Assembly (NCBI GenBank): GCA_022820545.1
Contig: JAJEFG010000015.1
Location: 1 to 57,716 of the forward strand
DNA length: 57,716 bases
Direction of reading: 5' to 3'
Source: Acidobacteriota bacterium
GTDB taxonomy: Bacteria; Acidobacteriota; Vicinamibacteria; Marinacidobacterales; Marinacidobacteraceae
Shown here: one piece after another, positions 23,746 to 35,765 of the stretch
Numbering within the stretch: the stretch's first letter is position 1
How the letters are laid out: each line of letters begins with the position of its first letter
The notes under the pieces: model-generated
Told to the model about the DNA's origin: nothing
Database searches by the model: none
Seen by the model: the letters and a program-made list of their open reading frames with translations, nothing else
Made by a program: the position numbers and the translations under genes

Positions 23746-25653
23746 ATGAATCCCCGGATTGTCGGCGGGCATGGGCGTCTGGCCCTTTGCCTGAACGCGG
23801 GATTGCTGCTGGCGGCCCCCGCCCTCGCCGTCCCGGGTTCCGTCTTCGGGGAACCGCCGGGCGGCTGGGAGACGGGCGAGGCCAACGTCGTCGGCGCCGC
23901 CTCTGCCGGCGTCGTCGTCCTGGCCCAGATTTCCGGGGTGGTGGCGAGCGAGGACGGGAACCCGTTGCCGGGGGCCCTGGTCTCGGTCTTCGCGGCGGAC
24001 AGCGACGACGGTGCGGCCCGCTTCGCGGTCACCGATGAGGAAGGCCGGTTCGAGGTCGGCGAAGCCTCCCCCGGGCTCTACAGCCTGCGCGCCTACCTGG
24101 CGGGATTCCTCCCGTCGCCGCGGGCGCAGGTGCTGGTTCGCAGCGGCGCGTCCCTCGCGGACACCCTGCTGATCCAGATGGCCGCCATCGGATCGGAACC
24201 GGGCACCGGCACGCTTTCGGAACTCCGCTGGCTGCTGCAGCGCGGCGGACGGAACGTCCTGAAGGACCGTCGCGCGGGAATCGATTTCGACAACATCTGG
24301 GAGGGCCCGTGGAACGATGGGTCCCGCTTCCCGGCGCTCGCCTCCCTGGAAGGCGAGTTCGGCTTCTTCGCCGCATCGGGCAGCTCGCTCGGGCTTCCCG
24401 AGAGCCGGGCGGTGGATTCGGGAATCGCCTACACACGGTTCGAACTGCCGTCCACGGCGCGCGGCAACTGGGAGGCCGAAGCCCGTCTGATGGAGTCGGC
24501 GTTCGCGTCCTGGGCGGCGAACCTCTCCTACACGATGGAGGAGTTCGACGGACACGAGTTCGCCGCCGGGATCGCCTACCAGCGCCACGTCTACGGCGAT
24601 GCTCCCGACTACCGCCCGCCGGCGGCGCCCATCCTGAATCTGGCGCTGCTTCAGGAACCTCAGGCCGAGTGGGACGGCGCGGTGTTCGTCGCCGATGACT
24701 TCACGCTCGGGCGGGCCAGCCTGAGCACCGGGCTGACCTATCGCCGCTTCTCGTACCTGACCGGACACCGGGGTCTCGCGCCGCGGGCGGTCCTGGAGTA
24801 CCGGGCGGCCGAGGACTGGACGTTGATGGGCGGCGTGGCGGTCCGGGTGGACGGCCCGATCGGAGAGGACTCCGCGCTGCTGTCCCGGGTGGCGCACGGC
24901 GACCTGCTCGCTCTCGATCCGTCCTGGTTCGGCTCGGAGGCGGCCCAGCGGAACACCCGCTACCAGGCCGGCGTCCAGTTCGAGGCCTCTCCCAACCACG
25001 TCCTCGCGGCCCGGCTGTTCCGCGAGGTCACGACCGACCAGCTCCTGCGGACGTTCGAATCGGGTCCGGTTTCGGGAGGGCGTTTCGATGTGTCGAACGC
25101 CGGCGACTATTCCTCCACGGGGTTCGCTTTCGACTGGATTCGGGAGATGGGGCAGGTCACCCGGCGGCTCGATCTGGGCGGCCGGGTTTCCTGGCTGGTG
25201 GCGGCCGTCCGGAATCCGGGCGGCGACCCATCGCTCGAAGGGCCCGCCGGTCCGCTGGGCTTTGTCGGTCCGGGTGGCCCGGACGTCACGAACGCGACGC
25301 GCTTCCTGCTGCCGGTCGGAGGCGCCGCCGTAGTCCATGACCTCTCGGCCGAAGTGTTGGCGCGGCTTCGTCCCTCGGGGACCCGTCTGGCGGCGGCGTA
25401 CCGCGTGATCCGCCATCCCGGTCTGACGCCGGCGCATCCGGCCCTGTCGGCCGCCGACGAGCACACGGCCCGCTTCGACGTGGAGCTGGTCCAGCTCATC
25501 CCCTTCGCCGACTGGAGCGGAACCGAGTGGGAGCTGTCGCTCGCCGTTCGCGATCTCTTCTTCCGCGAGATGCTGGGACGGTCGCTGCTGGACGAGATCG
25601 CGGTGGCCCACGCGCCCCGGCGCGTCGTGGGCGGTCTCGCCGTCCGGTTCTAG
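23746..25653 (+). CDS. Outer-membrane beta-barrel protein with N-terminal carboxypeptidase-regulatory domain
   Basis: About 635 residues from ATG 23746; in-frame TTG 23731 is also plausible because the purine run AAAGGGGGGG lies about 8 nt before it. A signal peptide (ALCLNAGLLLAAPALA) is followed by an Ig-like CarboxypepD_reg domain (ISGVVASEDGNPLPGALVSV to AYLAGFLPSPRAQVLV). From ~170 on, the sequence alternates in aromatic strands typical of a large beta-barrel and ends in VVGGLAVRF with terminal Phe. No obvious TonB plug motif was seen, so it may be a reduced TonB-receptor-like porin. Substrate unknown. Confidence 0.7.
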   Translation: MNPRIVGGHGRLALCLNAGLLLAAPALAVPGSVFGEPPGGWETGEANVVGAASAGVVVLAQISGVVASEDGNPLPGALVSVFAADSDDGAARFAVTDEEGRFEVGEASPGLYSLRAYLAGFLPSPRAQVLVRSGASLADTLLIQMAAIGSEPGTGTLSELRWLLQRGGRNVLKDRRAGIDFDNIWEGPWNDGSRFPALASLEGEFGFFAASGSSLGLPESRAVDSGIAYTRFELPSTARGNWEAEARLMESAFASWAANLSYTMEEFDGHEFAAGIAYQRHVYGDAPDYRPPAAPILNLALLQEPQAEWDGAVFVADDFTLGRASLSTGLTYRRFSYLTGHRGLAPRAVLEYRAAEDWTLMGGVAVRVDGPIGEDSALLSRVAHGDLLALDPSWFGSEAAQRNTRYQAGVQFEASPNHVLAARLFREVTTDQLLRTFESGPVSGGRFDVSNAGDYSSTGFAFDWIREMGQVTRRLDLGGRVSWLVAAVRNPGGDPSLEGPAGPLGFVGPGGPDVTNATRFLLPVGGAAVVHDLSAEVLARLRPSGTRLAAAYRVIRHPGLTPAHPALSAADEHTARFDVELVQLIPFADWSGTEWELSLAVRDLFFREMLGRSLLDEIAVAHAPRRVVGGLAVRF

Positions 25654-25670
25654 CCGCCGGACGGCAGACC

Positions 25671-25719
25671 GGCTTGGAACGCCGGTCTCCAGACCGGCAC
25701 CGCGGCGCTCCGCGCCGCG
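25671..25719 (+). repeat. Paired-hairpin dispersed repeat, best-conserved copy
   Basis: GGCTTGGAAC leads into GCCGGTCT/AGACCGGC (25681-25698, 2-nt loop) and then CGCGGCGC/GCGCCGCG (25701-25719, 3-nt loop). It lies between the barrel gene stop and the kinase gene. The remaining ~150 bp to the kinase start hold no gene; a weakly AT-rich patch near 25825 may be promoter. Confidence 0.8.
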
Positions 25720-25877
25720 CAAGTCGTAGCGCCACCCGCGCTCACGGGACCTACGCCTCGGATCGCTGGCCCGCGGCCTGTCCGATCATCCAATCCATTG
25801 AATCCCCCGACACCGATCCGTCACATTGGATAAGATGGCGGGTCCGGCAGTTCATCCACTGACCGCCGACTGACGGC

Positions 25878-28801
25878 ATGCCCCTCCTCCGCGGCGTCAC
25901 CCGCTCCACCCTCGCCGTAGCCGCGACCGCGCTGCTGCTCGCCCTCGCGGTGACGAACGTGGCGCGTCAGGTGGTCTCCGGCGTCATGGACGACGGCGTG
26001 CTGTGGGGTGACGAGCTGGGCCGGGTGGTCGCCATGCGCGTGGAAGCGGGCGGGGCGGGGGACCAGGCCGGCATCGAAGTCGGCGACGCGCTGCAGGTCA
26101 TCACCGACCGGTCGAGCGGAACGACGATCGAGGTGGACAGCGCGGCCGACGTCCGCACCGTGCTCGACGACGCCTCGGAGGGTTCGCGCCTGCGCTACGT
26201 CCTGATCCGGGAGGGGGAGCGCCGCGGGATGACGCTCTCCGTCGTGCCTCTCCCGACCGGGAACGTCTCGCTCTACCTGTTCCTGGCGGCCGTGGGGATC
26301 TTTGCCGGTGGGGTCGGCACCTTCGTCTACGCCTTCCGCCGCGGCGCCTCGGCGTCGGCCCACTTCTACGGGCTCTGTCTCCTCTGGCTGCTCGCGTTCT
26401 CGTTCTCGTTCACCGGGGAACTGGATTTCTTCGACCACCTCTTCTTCTGGCTCGACCGGATCGGGGTGCTGTTCTTCCCGCCGGTGTTCCTGCACTTCGC
26501 GCTCACCTTCCCGAACCGCAGCCGGTTCCTCGAGCGGTGGCCGAAGCTGCTCCAGTGGGGGTACGCGCCGTCCATCGCCCTGCTCGGGCTTTCGATCGGT
26601 TCCCGCATCCTCTATTTCTCCCCGTTCAGCCCCGGGGGCGGGGTCATCACTGGCAGTGAGTTCGTGGTGGACCGCCTCGAGCCCGTGCTGTGGGCGCTCT
26701 ATTCCCTCGCCGCATTCGCGGCGTTCGTGGACGCCTATCGCAACGCCGAGAGCGTCACGGTCTCGAAGCAGCTCAAATGGATCGTCTGGGGCACGGGAGC
26801 GGGAATGCTGCCGTTCGCGCTGATCTACGCGGTTCCCTATCTGGGCGGGCTTTCCACGACGCCGGAAATGGAGCTCTCGCTGGTACCGGTGGTCCTGGTT
26901 CCGCTGTCCTTCGCGTACGCCATCGTCAAGTACCGGCTGATGGACGTGGAGGTCCTGTTCAAGCGGGGAATCCTGCTGGCCTCGTTGATGCTGGGCATCG
27001 CCGCCATCTTCCTGGCGGCGTTCCTGGTGGGAACCACCTGGTTCGGCGGCGACGAGCACTCGCTGATCATCGCGGTGCTCTCGGCCATCGTGGCGGCGCT
27101 GGCGGTCCCCGCCTTCCGGACCCGCACCGAACGCCTGATCGACCGGCTGTTCTATCGCGAGCACTACGACTTCCGGCGGGCGCTCGCCCGGTTGGCCGGC
27201 GAGATGAACTCCCAGCTCGATCTGGTTCCGCTGGCGAACCGCCTGGTGGAGCGCATCGCCGAGACCTTCCGGATGCAGCGGGTGGCGCTGCTCACCGCCG
27301 TGCACGACACCGCCGTACCGGAACTCAGGGTCGTGGCGGCGCACGGACTCGACGACGCCGAAATCGCCGCTTCCGAGCGATTCATCGCGGCCGCATCCGT
27401 AAGGAAACGGCTCAGCGCCGGAGCGATCGCCCGCACCTACCAGATGCCGGTGCCCGTCCGCGAAGGCGTCTGGGTGCTGAATGCCGTGCCGTGCTTCGCG
27501 CGGGGCGAAGTGGTCGGCGCCTTCCTGCTGGGCGAGACCGTGGACGGCGAGGAACTCTCCTCCGAGGACCTGGACCTGCTCCGCACGGTGGCGGCGCAGG
27601 CGGCGACCGCCCTCGTCAACGCACGCCTCTACAGCTCCCTCCAGGCCAAGCACGAGGAGGTGGTGGCGCTCCGGGAGCAGAGCGAAGACACGATCGAGTC
27701 GCTGGCCGCCGGCGTGGTGGTCCTCGACCTCAAGGGCCGGGTCGTCCGCTGGAACCGGTCCATGGAGATCATCTACGGGCGGAGCCGCCACGAGGTCGCC
27801 CATTCCTCCTACGCGGCGGTCTTCCCGAGGAGCCTTCGCCAGGCGCTCGACGCCGGCCTCGGTGAGGGATGGCTTTCCCGGAGCGAGGGTGGCGGAATCT
27901 CCCGGATGAACCTGAGGGCGGCCGATGGGCGGGACCGCGTCGTGAACGTCAAGGCCGCGCCGTTCATGTCGGGGGCCGGGCAGCGCCACGGCGCGATCCT
28001 CATCTTCGAAGACATCACCGAGCGCGTCGGGATGGAGAACGAGATGCAGCTCCGGGAGAAGATGAGTTCCCTCGGCGTCCTCGCGGCCGGTGTCGCGCAC
28101 GAGGTGAACACGCCGCTTACCGGGATCTCCAGCTTCACCCAGATGCTCCAGGACCAGACCTCCCGGAACGATCCCCGCCGCCCGCTCCTCACCAAGATCG
28201 AGAAACAGACGGAGCGCGCCTCGAAGATCGTCAACGGCCTGCTCAACTTCGCGCGGCACGGACAGACGGACTTCCAGATCGTGAACCTCAACCGGGTCCT
28301 GGGGGACGTGCTGTCCCTCCTGGACCATCAGTTGAAGAGTTCCCATATCCGCATCCGCAAGGAACTCGACCCGGCGCTTCCGCCGCTCCGGGGCGACGAG
28401 AACAAGCTCCAGCAGGTCTTCGTGAATCTCGCGGTGAACGCCTTCGACGCCATGCCCGCGGGCGGCTGGCTCACGCTCACCACCCGCAGCGAGGGAGGGC
28501 AGGTGATCGCCGAAGTCGCCGATACCGGCGAGGGCATCGCGCCCGAGGACATCCGGCGCATCTACGACCCCTTCTTCTCGACCCGCAAGAAGAGCGGCGG
28601 GAACGGCCTCGGCCTGTCGATCAGTTACGGAATCGTCCAGGAACACGGCGGCGCGATGGAGGTCGAAAGCAGCGTGAGCACCGGAACCCGTTTCCTCATC
28701 CGTTTCCCGGCGGCGGATTCGTCGGCTGACCGTCCGGCTTCCGGAGATTCAACCGTGGCGGTTCCGAAGGCCGCCGGCTCCCACGGTGCCGAGGCCGGAC
28801 G

Positions 28802-28805
<4 letters not shown>
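25878..28805 (+). CDS. Membrane sensor histidine kinase (PDZ-like, multi-TM, GAF, PAS, HisKA, HATPase)
   Basis: 975 residues. Domain order: N-terminal TM (10-30); PDZ-like segment ~45-115 (GDQAGIEVGDALQVI); about seven TM helices ~130-410; GAF ~425-595; PAS ~605-715 (VVVLDLKGRVVRWNRSMEII); HisKA with phospho-His 741 in GVAHEVNTPLTGI; HATPase with NLAVNAFDAMP (N box), EVADTGEGI (G1) and GGNGLGLSISYGI (G2). It should phosphorylate the NtrC-type regulator encoded next, whose ATG overlaps its stop (ATGA). The combination of a PDZ-like periplasmic segment with a multi-helix sensor suggests it monitors the envelope; the signal is unknown. Confidence 0.92.
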
Positions 28806-30231
<1,426 letters not shown>

Positions 30232-30232
<1 letters not shown>

Positions 30233-32364
30233 TGAAGACGGCGCGACGGATTGCACGGCTCGCGTTTCTGCTGGCCGTCCTGCCGGCGGTTGCGATGGCC
30301 GCCCAGGAGGAGCTCAGCCGGGACGAGAAGCTCGACCGGCTGCGCGAGGACCACCGCAAGTGGCTCGAGGAGGAGGTCGTCTACATCATCACCGACCGGG
30401 AGGAGGACGTCTTCCTCAGCCTCGAGACCCTCGAGGAGCGCACCCGCTTCATCGAGGTCTTCTGGGAGAAACGGGATCCGTACCCGGCGACCCCGGCGAA
30501 CGAGTTCAAGGACGAGCACTACGCCCGGATCGAGTACGCGAACCAGTACCTGGGCCGGGACACCTTCCGGGCGGGCTGGCGCACCGATCGCGGCCGCTAC
30601 TACATCCTGCTCGGCGAGCCGCGCGAACGGCATTCCTTCGACGGCTACAACGAGGTGGTTTCGTCCGAGCTCTGGTTCTACCAGGGAGACGTACAAAAGG
30701 GGCTGCCGTCGTTCTTCTATCTCGTCTTCTTCAAGCGCCACGACATCGGGGAGTACCGGCTCTACCACCCGGTCGTGGACGGCCCCCAGGCGCTGGTGAG
30801 GGGGCAGTACGTGCAGGGTCCCGGCCCCGAGGGAAACGTTCAGGCGTACGAGGCTCTGCAGCGCGTCGACGCCGAACTCGCGAACGCTTCGCTCTCCTTT
30901 GATCCGTCGGAACCGGGCGACTGGACGTCGGGCCGGGCCTCGCTGTCGAGCGATCTCCTGATCGCGCGTGTCGAAGATTCGCCGCGGCGGGCGATCCGCA
31001 CCGACTACGCCGACGCGTGGCTCCGCTACCGGGACCGGGTCTCGGCCGACTACTCGTTCAACTTCGTCCCGAGCCGGGGAGTGTTCGGAGTCACCGGAGG
31101 CCCCTCCGGCACCCCGTTCGTCCACTTCAGCGTCGAGATCGACCCCCAGAACTTCACGCTCGAGACCGACGAGGACCAGACGTCGTTCTACACGACGCTC
31201 GACATCTCGGTCGAGGCGGTGAACGAGGATGAAGTGGTGGTGCTGGCGATCGACCGCCCCGCCTACCTGGAACTCACGCCGGCGCAGGTCCGGGACGTCC
31301 AGGCGTCGCCCTTCGCGTACCAGGACAGCGTCCCCTTGTTGCCCGGGCAGTACGAGTTCAGCGTGATCGTCCGAAACCGCGCGGCCCAGCAGTTCACCGT
31401 GCTCGAGACGGAGATCGACACCACCCGCCTGGGCGAGGCCGGGTCGTCCCGGATCGCGGGAATCGTCGCCGGGTTCGACGGCACCGATCTGGTGGACGTG
31501 CCCAGCCCCGACGCGATCCGCACGTTCCAGGTCGGGAGCGTTCGTGTCCAGCCGGCGGCGGACGGCCTCTTCGCCCTCGGGAACGTGCTCTACGCCTTCG
31601 CGCACGTGATGGACCCGGGCGAGGACCAGGCGATGCGGTTCCAGTTGCTCGGCGACGTTTCGGGCAGCCCGGAGGGGGAGCCCCTCGCCGAACTGACCGA
31701 GGCCGTTCCCGCGCCGGGCGCGGTCCTTGCCCGGATGCCGCTGGACCTTGGAGTCGGCGGAAGTTACTGGCTGCGGGCCCGGCTCGAAGACGCGGATGGC
31801 GCCCTGCTGGACCAGCGGGACCGCCGGATCCAGGTCTCCCCGCGCGCCGGGGTCCCGCGCGCCGGGTTCGTGTACCGCCGCGGCTTCAACCCGGAGACGC
31901 CCGGACTCCTGGCGCTCGTCCGGGGGGATCAGTACCTGACGCTGTCGCGCTTCGAGGACGCGCTTCGCGAGTACGAGGCGGCGGTGGCGTCCGGGAATCC
32001 GCAGTTGCCCGCCGCGCGCTGGAAGCTCGCCCACGGCTACATCCAGACGAACCGGGTGGCCGACGCGGCGGCGCTGCTCGAGCCCATGGTCGAGGCGTTC
32101 CCGGAGGTTTTCGAGGTGGCCAGCGGGATCGGTTTCGTCCGCTACTTCCAGAACCGCTTCGAGGAGAGCGTGACGCACCTGGAGCACGCCCTCTCGCTGC
32201 GCACGCCGGGATTCGGGCTGCTGAACGTCCTCGGTGACGCCTATGCCCAGGTCGGGCGCCTCGAGGAGGCGCGCGCAACCTTCCAGCGCTCGCTCGAGCT
32301 GAACCCCGAGCAGCCCTTCCTCCGCGAGCGCCTCGCCGAGATCAGCGCCCCCCCACCCCGCTAG
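30232..32364 (+). CDS. Secreted GWxTD-domain protein with C-terminal TPRs
   Basis: 710 residues. Signal peptide 1-23 (ending AMAA). The family motif GWRTD (115-119) is followed by RGRYYILLGEP. Central ~430 residues are beta-rich (VHFSVEIDPQNFTLE, QYEFSVIVRNRAAQQF). The last ~150 residues are TPR-like (YLTLSRFEDALREYEAAV; LLNVLGDAYAQVGRLEEA). GWxTD proteins are widespread in Acidobacteriota and some other phyla, secreted, and without assigned function. Translational coupling to the kinase and NtrC regulator suggests it is part of, or the principal output of, that signalling unit. Confidence 0.85.
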
Positions 32365-32373
32365 CAGCGCCCC

Positions 32374-32504
32374 GGAGCGCCGGCCTCCGGCCGGCCCCGC
32401 GGCCCGCGCGGGCCGCGAAACCGCGTACCGGCATTCCCCCGAATAGCACCCCCGGCCTGGAACGCCGGTCTCCACAGACCGGCACAGCGGCGCTCCGCGC
32501 CGCG
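32374..32504 (+). repeat. Two paired-hairpin dispersed repeats in tandem
   Basis: 32374-32416: GCCGGCC/GGCCGGC then GCGGCCC/GGGCCGC. 32455-32504: CCTGGAACGCCGGTCT, loop CCAC, AGACCGGC, then GCGGCGC/GCGCCGC. The two copies lie between the convergent GWxTD and TonB-receptor genes, where a transcription or mRNA 3'-end role is conceivable. No gene is visible in 32365-32547. Confidence 0.7.
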
Positions 32505-32547
32505 GCGGCTCGACGCGGCTTCGCGTAAGGGGGCCGCAGCGCGTCCC

Positions 32548-35487
32548 TCAGAACCGCAGCCGCACCCCCACCCGCGCCACCCGCGGCGGCAGGATCCCCA
32601 CCACCGCGCCGAAAGAATCGTCGCGGGATCCCTCGCCCACCACGTTGTTCAGGTTCAGCGCGTTGAAGACGTCGAAGTAGGTCGAGAATTCGGCGTCGCC
32701 CGGAAGGTCCAGCCGGTGATCGAGGCGGAGGTCGAGGATCGGCACCGCCGGGGACCGGGCGGCCCCCGGCGGCTCCACGATGACCTCGGTGCTGCCCTGG
32801 GGAAGCGGCCTGCCGTCGAGCGTCTCGGTGAAGATGACGGACCGGTAGTTGGGCCAGCCGGAATGCGCCCGGAAGGAGCCCGCCACCGCGAAACCCCAGG
32901 GCAGGCGGTAGCTCCCCGACACCCGGGCGATGAACGGGCGATCCCAGTACGTCGGGCCCTCGTGCAGGTCCCCGTGGTTCGGGTTGTTCAGGAGGGGGCC
33001 CGGGAATCCGGTGGCCTCGTCGATCTGGTCGCCCGGCCCCGGCAGCCAGCCGATCGAGCGGCTCACCGTGACCGAGGCCAGGAGCTGCCAGCCCGCCGCG
33101 TACCGCTTGCGGGCTTCGAGGATGAGGCCCTGGTAGCTGGAGCCGATTCCCGGGTTGTACAACCGGAAGCGACTCGCTCCGCGGGTTGCCGGGTCCTGGA
33201 GCCAGAGCGTGATCGGGACGTCGTCCTCGCTGCCGCGGACAAAGTCGCGGCCCGGATCGAGATGGGGAACCGGGCGCCAGGCGGTCGCCGGGACGCCGAT
33301 GTCCGTGTCTTCGAGAAGGTTCCGCTCGCGGCGAAGGATGCCGGTGAGGCCGAAAGTGACCCCCCAGGGCGCCTCGCGATGGATGCCCAGGGTCAGTTCA
33401 TCGGTGAACGGTTGGCGGAGATCCGGATCCACCTCGTTCCTCACGGGAATGAAGACGCGGAGCGGCTGGGAGAAGTCCACCTCGCCGGCGTCCACCAGGT
33501 TGTTGAAGTTCCGGTCGTCGAAGCGGAATCTCGCCGACGACCGGGCGTTGGGGTTTCCGTAGCCGGGAACGCTCAGACCCAGTTGGTGGAGGTAGCGCCC
33601 CGCGCTGAACCGGACCTGCGTGTTGCCGTCTTCGGTGAGCCGGTAGTTGACGCCGAAGCGCGGAGCCACCCCCAGCCAGGACACGAGGGACGGTTCGCCG
33701 GCTACCTGCCGGGGAATGCCGAAGCCGCGGAAGGCCTCGTCCCAAGCCCCCGGGCCGTTCTCCTGGTCCGGGTAGCCGGCTCCCCACCAGTCGGCGCGGA
33801 GCCCGATCTCCAGGACCAGCCGCCCGCGCACCAGGCTGTCCTGGGCGAAGAGTCCGACGTTCCGGGTGAAGTTCCGGACCGCCACCGGGTCGTTGTAGAG
33901 CGTGACCTCGATGGGGCGCACCCGATCGTGGATATAGACGATGCCCCCGTGCAGGTCGTGGGTGGTACGGCCCGGGTTCACGGTGGTCTCGATGCCCACC
34001 TTGAACTCGTTCGTGCCGCCGAAGGGTCCGTCGCGGAAGAGCGAGGCCGTGGCGTTCCCCTGCCAGCGGTCCCGTTCGTAGATGGTGTTCGTCCCCGAGC
34101 CGCCGTACCAGATGCCCGTGTTCAGTTCCCAGCGGGAAATCCCGGGCTCCCGGTCGGGCTGCTGTCCGTACGGGAAGTAGAGATCCAGAAGGCTGGCGCG
34201 CGCTTCGACGAGCAGCGACTCCCCGAACACGCCGGACCACGAGATCTGTCCGAGCGTGGCGGTCGAGTCCTGGTGGAAGGTTGTCTCGGGCCGGGGCCGG
34301 AAAAGGCTCGCACCGCGGTAGGGCCGGTACTTGCCGTTCGAGTAGAAGAACAGCCCGACCTCGTGTCCCTCGGCCACGCGCACGCTGCCCCGGGCCAGCA
34401 CGTTGTTCAGTTCGGTGAGGTCTACGCCGGGTTCGCCGCCCTCGAAGAAGAACCCCGGGAGGAACGGCTCTACCCGGAACCGGGAGACGTTGAAATAGAA
34501 CCAGGCGCGGTCACGTTGAACGGGGCCGCCGAGTTCGACGCTCCCGTCGAAGAGCGACTTGAGACGGTTGGCCTGTCCCACGCCCCGGGCGCGCAGCGCG
34601 TCGTCGAGGTTCTCCGCCTGGAAGCGTTCGTGTTCGTAGAAGAAGCTGCCGCTGCCGGCGAACCGGTTCGTGCCTCTTCGGGTGACGATGTTCAGGAAGA
34701 CGCCCGGGGTCTGGATCTCCGCGCGGTGTCCGGCGGTGGAGACTTCGACTTCCTCGAAGCTGTCGAAGGAGTAGTAGGCGATGCTGGCTCCCATCGCCGC
34801 GGGGTCCGTAACGTTCACGCCGTTCAGGTAGTACTGGTTCTGCGTCCACGCCGAGCCCGCCGCCGAGAACAGCGCCTGCTGGCCGCTCTCGGCCCCGCCC
34901 ACGTTGATCTTGGACATCATGACTCCCGGCGTCTGTTCCAGCACCGTCCAGATGTCGCGCGTGTTGGGCAGGTCCTCGAGCACCGGCCGGTCGATCGTCT
35001 CCCGGACGCCGCTGCCTCGCAGGTCCAGGAGGCGCCGCGAGACCGCCGCGACGCTCTCGGTGATCCCGGCAAGCGCCAGTTGCAGCCGCACTTCGACGAC
35101 CGACCCGGCGTCCACCACGACCTCGGTGGGCGGCGCGTCCTCGAATCCGGGATGCGCCGCGGTGATGGTCCAGGCGCCGGGCTCGAGTCCCGCGAACCCG
35201 AACCGTCCCGACGGCCCGGCGGCCTGCTCGCGCCGGACCCCGCGTCCCGGAAGCACGAGGGACACCCGCGCGCCCGGCAGGACCCCGCCGGTGGCGTCGA
35301 GCACCACGCCGTCCATCCCACCGGTCGGCTGTGCGGCTCCGGACGCCGGAAGCGCGGCGACGAAAGCGCTCAGGACAGCCGCCGCGAGCAGGCGATTCCG
35401 GGCCGGCGGCGCGGCGGAGAGGGAGGGATTCGAACCCTCGGCGCGGTATCCCGCGCAACTGCTTAGCAGGCAGCCCTGTTCAGCCAC
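32548..35487 (-). CDS. TonB-dependent receptor with N-terminal carboxypeptidase-regulatory domain
   Basis: About 960-979 residues. Signal-like segment (AAAVLSAFVAALPASGAAQ), CarboxypepD_reg domain (MDGVVLDATGGVLPGARVSL ... GFEDAPPTEVVV), plug (NTRDIWTVLEQTPGVMM, YYLNGVNVTDPA, GHRAEIQTPGVFLNIVTRRG), then a large barrel ending ARVGVRLRF with terminal Phe. This architecture is typical of Acidobacteriota 'Oar-like' receptors; the ligand is unknown. The only canonical in-frame start I can find (ATG 35487) lies inside the tRNA-Ser(GCU) gene on the same strand; from there to the signal segment there are no ATG, GTG or TTG codons. Either a non-canonical start is used or the 5' end is altered. Confidence 0.85.
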   Translation of the reverse strand: MAEQGCLLSSCAGYRAEGSNPSLSAAPPARNRLLAAAVLSAFVAALPASGAAQPTGGMDGVVLDATGGVLPGARVSLVLPGRGVRREQAAGPSGRFGFAGLEPGAWTITAAHPGFEDAPPTEVVVDAGSVVEVRLQLALAGITESVAAVSRRLLDLRGSGVRETIDRPVLEDLPNTRDIWTVLEQTPGVMMSKINVGGAESGQQALFSAAGSAWTQNQYYLNGVNVTDPAAMGASIAYYSFDSFEEVEVSTAGHRAEIQTPGVFLNIVTRRGTNRFAGSGSFFYEHERFQAENLDDALRARGVGQANRLKSLFDGSVELGGPVQRDRAWFYFNVSRFRVEPFLPGFFFEGGEPGVDLTELNNVLARGSVRVAEGHEVGLFFYSNGKYRPYRGASLFRPRPETTFHQDSTATLGQISWSGVFGESLLVEARASLLDLYFPYGQQPDREPGISRWELNTGIWYGGSGTNTIYERDRWQGNATASLFRDGPFGGTNEFKVGIETTVNPGRTTHDLHGGIVYIHDRVRPIEVTLYNDPVAVRNFTRNVGLFAQDSLVRGRLVLEIGLRADWWGAGYPDQENGPGAWDEAFRGFGIPRQVAGEPSLVSWLGVAPRFGVNYRLTEDGNTQVRFSAGRYLHQLGLSVPGYGNPNARSSARFRFDDRNFNNLVDAGEVDFSQPLRVFIPVRNEVDPDLRQPFTDELTLGIHREAPWGVTFGLTGILRRERNLLEDTDIGVPATAWRPVPHLDPGRDFVRGSEDDVPITLWLQDPATRGASRFRLYNPGIGSSYQGLILEARKRYAAGWQLLASVTVSRSIGWLPGPGDQIDEATGFPGPLLNNPNHGDLHEGPTYWDRPFIARVSGSYRLPWGFAVAGSFRAHSGWPNYRSVIFTETLDGRPLPQGSTEVIVEPPGAARSPAVPILDLRLDHRLDLPGDAEFSTYFDVFNALNLNNVVGEGSRDDSFGAVVGILPPRVARVGVRLRF

Positions 35488-35501
35488 TCCAGCACCTCTC
35501 C
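35415..35501 (-). tRNA. tRNA-Ser (GCU anticodon)
   Basis: 87 nt, class II, CCA not encoded. Acceptor GGAGAGG/CCTCTCC, anticodon arm GCTGC-CTGCTAA-GCAGT (anticodon GCU), long variable arm with GCGCGG/CCGCGC, T-arm GAGGG-TTCGAAT-CCCTC. It overlaps the extreme 5' end of the TonB-receptor reading frame. Confidence 0.95.
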
Positions 35502-35623
35502 AGCGCCCGTTTCAGGCGAAGGTTTCGCCGCCGGGGCAGGGATGGTACACCGGGCACAGCCGGTCGGCGGCGCAACGGCGGACCGTGCCGAATCCTGCTA
35601 TCCTCACATGTTCCCGCGACCAC

Positions 35624-35694
35624 TGGGAAGTCGTCCAATGGCAGGACACACGGCTCTGGACCGTGGAATCGGGGTTCGAGTCCCTGCTTCCCAG
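35624..35694 (+). tRNA. tRNA-Gln (CUG anticodon)
   Basis: 71 nt plus CCA encoded at 35695-35697. Acceptor TGGGAAG/CTTCCCA, anticodon arm CACGG-CTCTGGA-CCGTG (anticodon CUG), T-loop GGTTCGAGTCC. It reads CAG codons and sits 69 nt upstream of the next protein gene. Confidence 0.95.
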
Positions 35695-35765
35695 CCAGCC
35701 GGGAGTGGGCGGAAGGGGCGTCCGCCCGAAGGGAGCCCCGACGCTCGAGGCGAAGGAGATCTCCG

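Noticed and set aside
25821-28646. Very long antisense open frame opposite the histidine kinase (similar ones opposite the dipeptidase, GWxTD, TonB-receptor and hydrolase genes)
   Set aside because: These mirror the codon periodicity of clear genes in a high-GC genome and show no family motifs.
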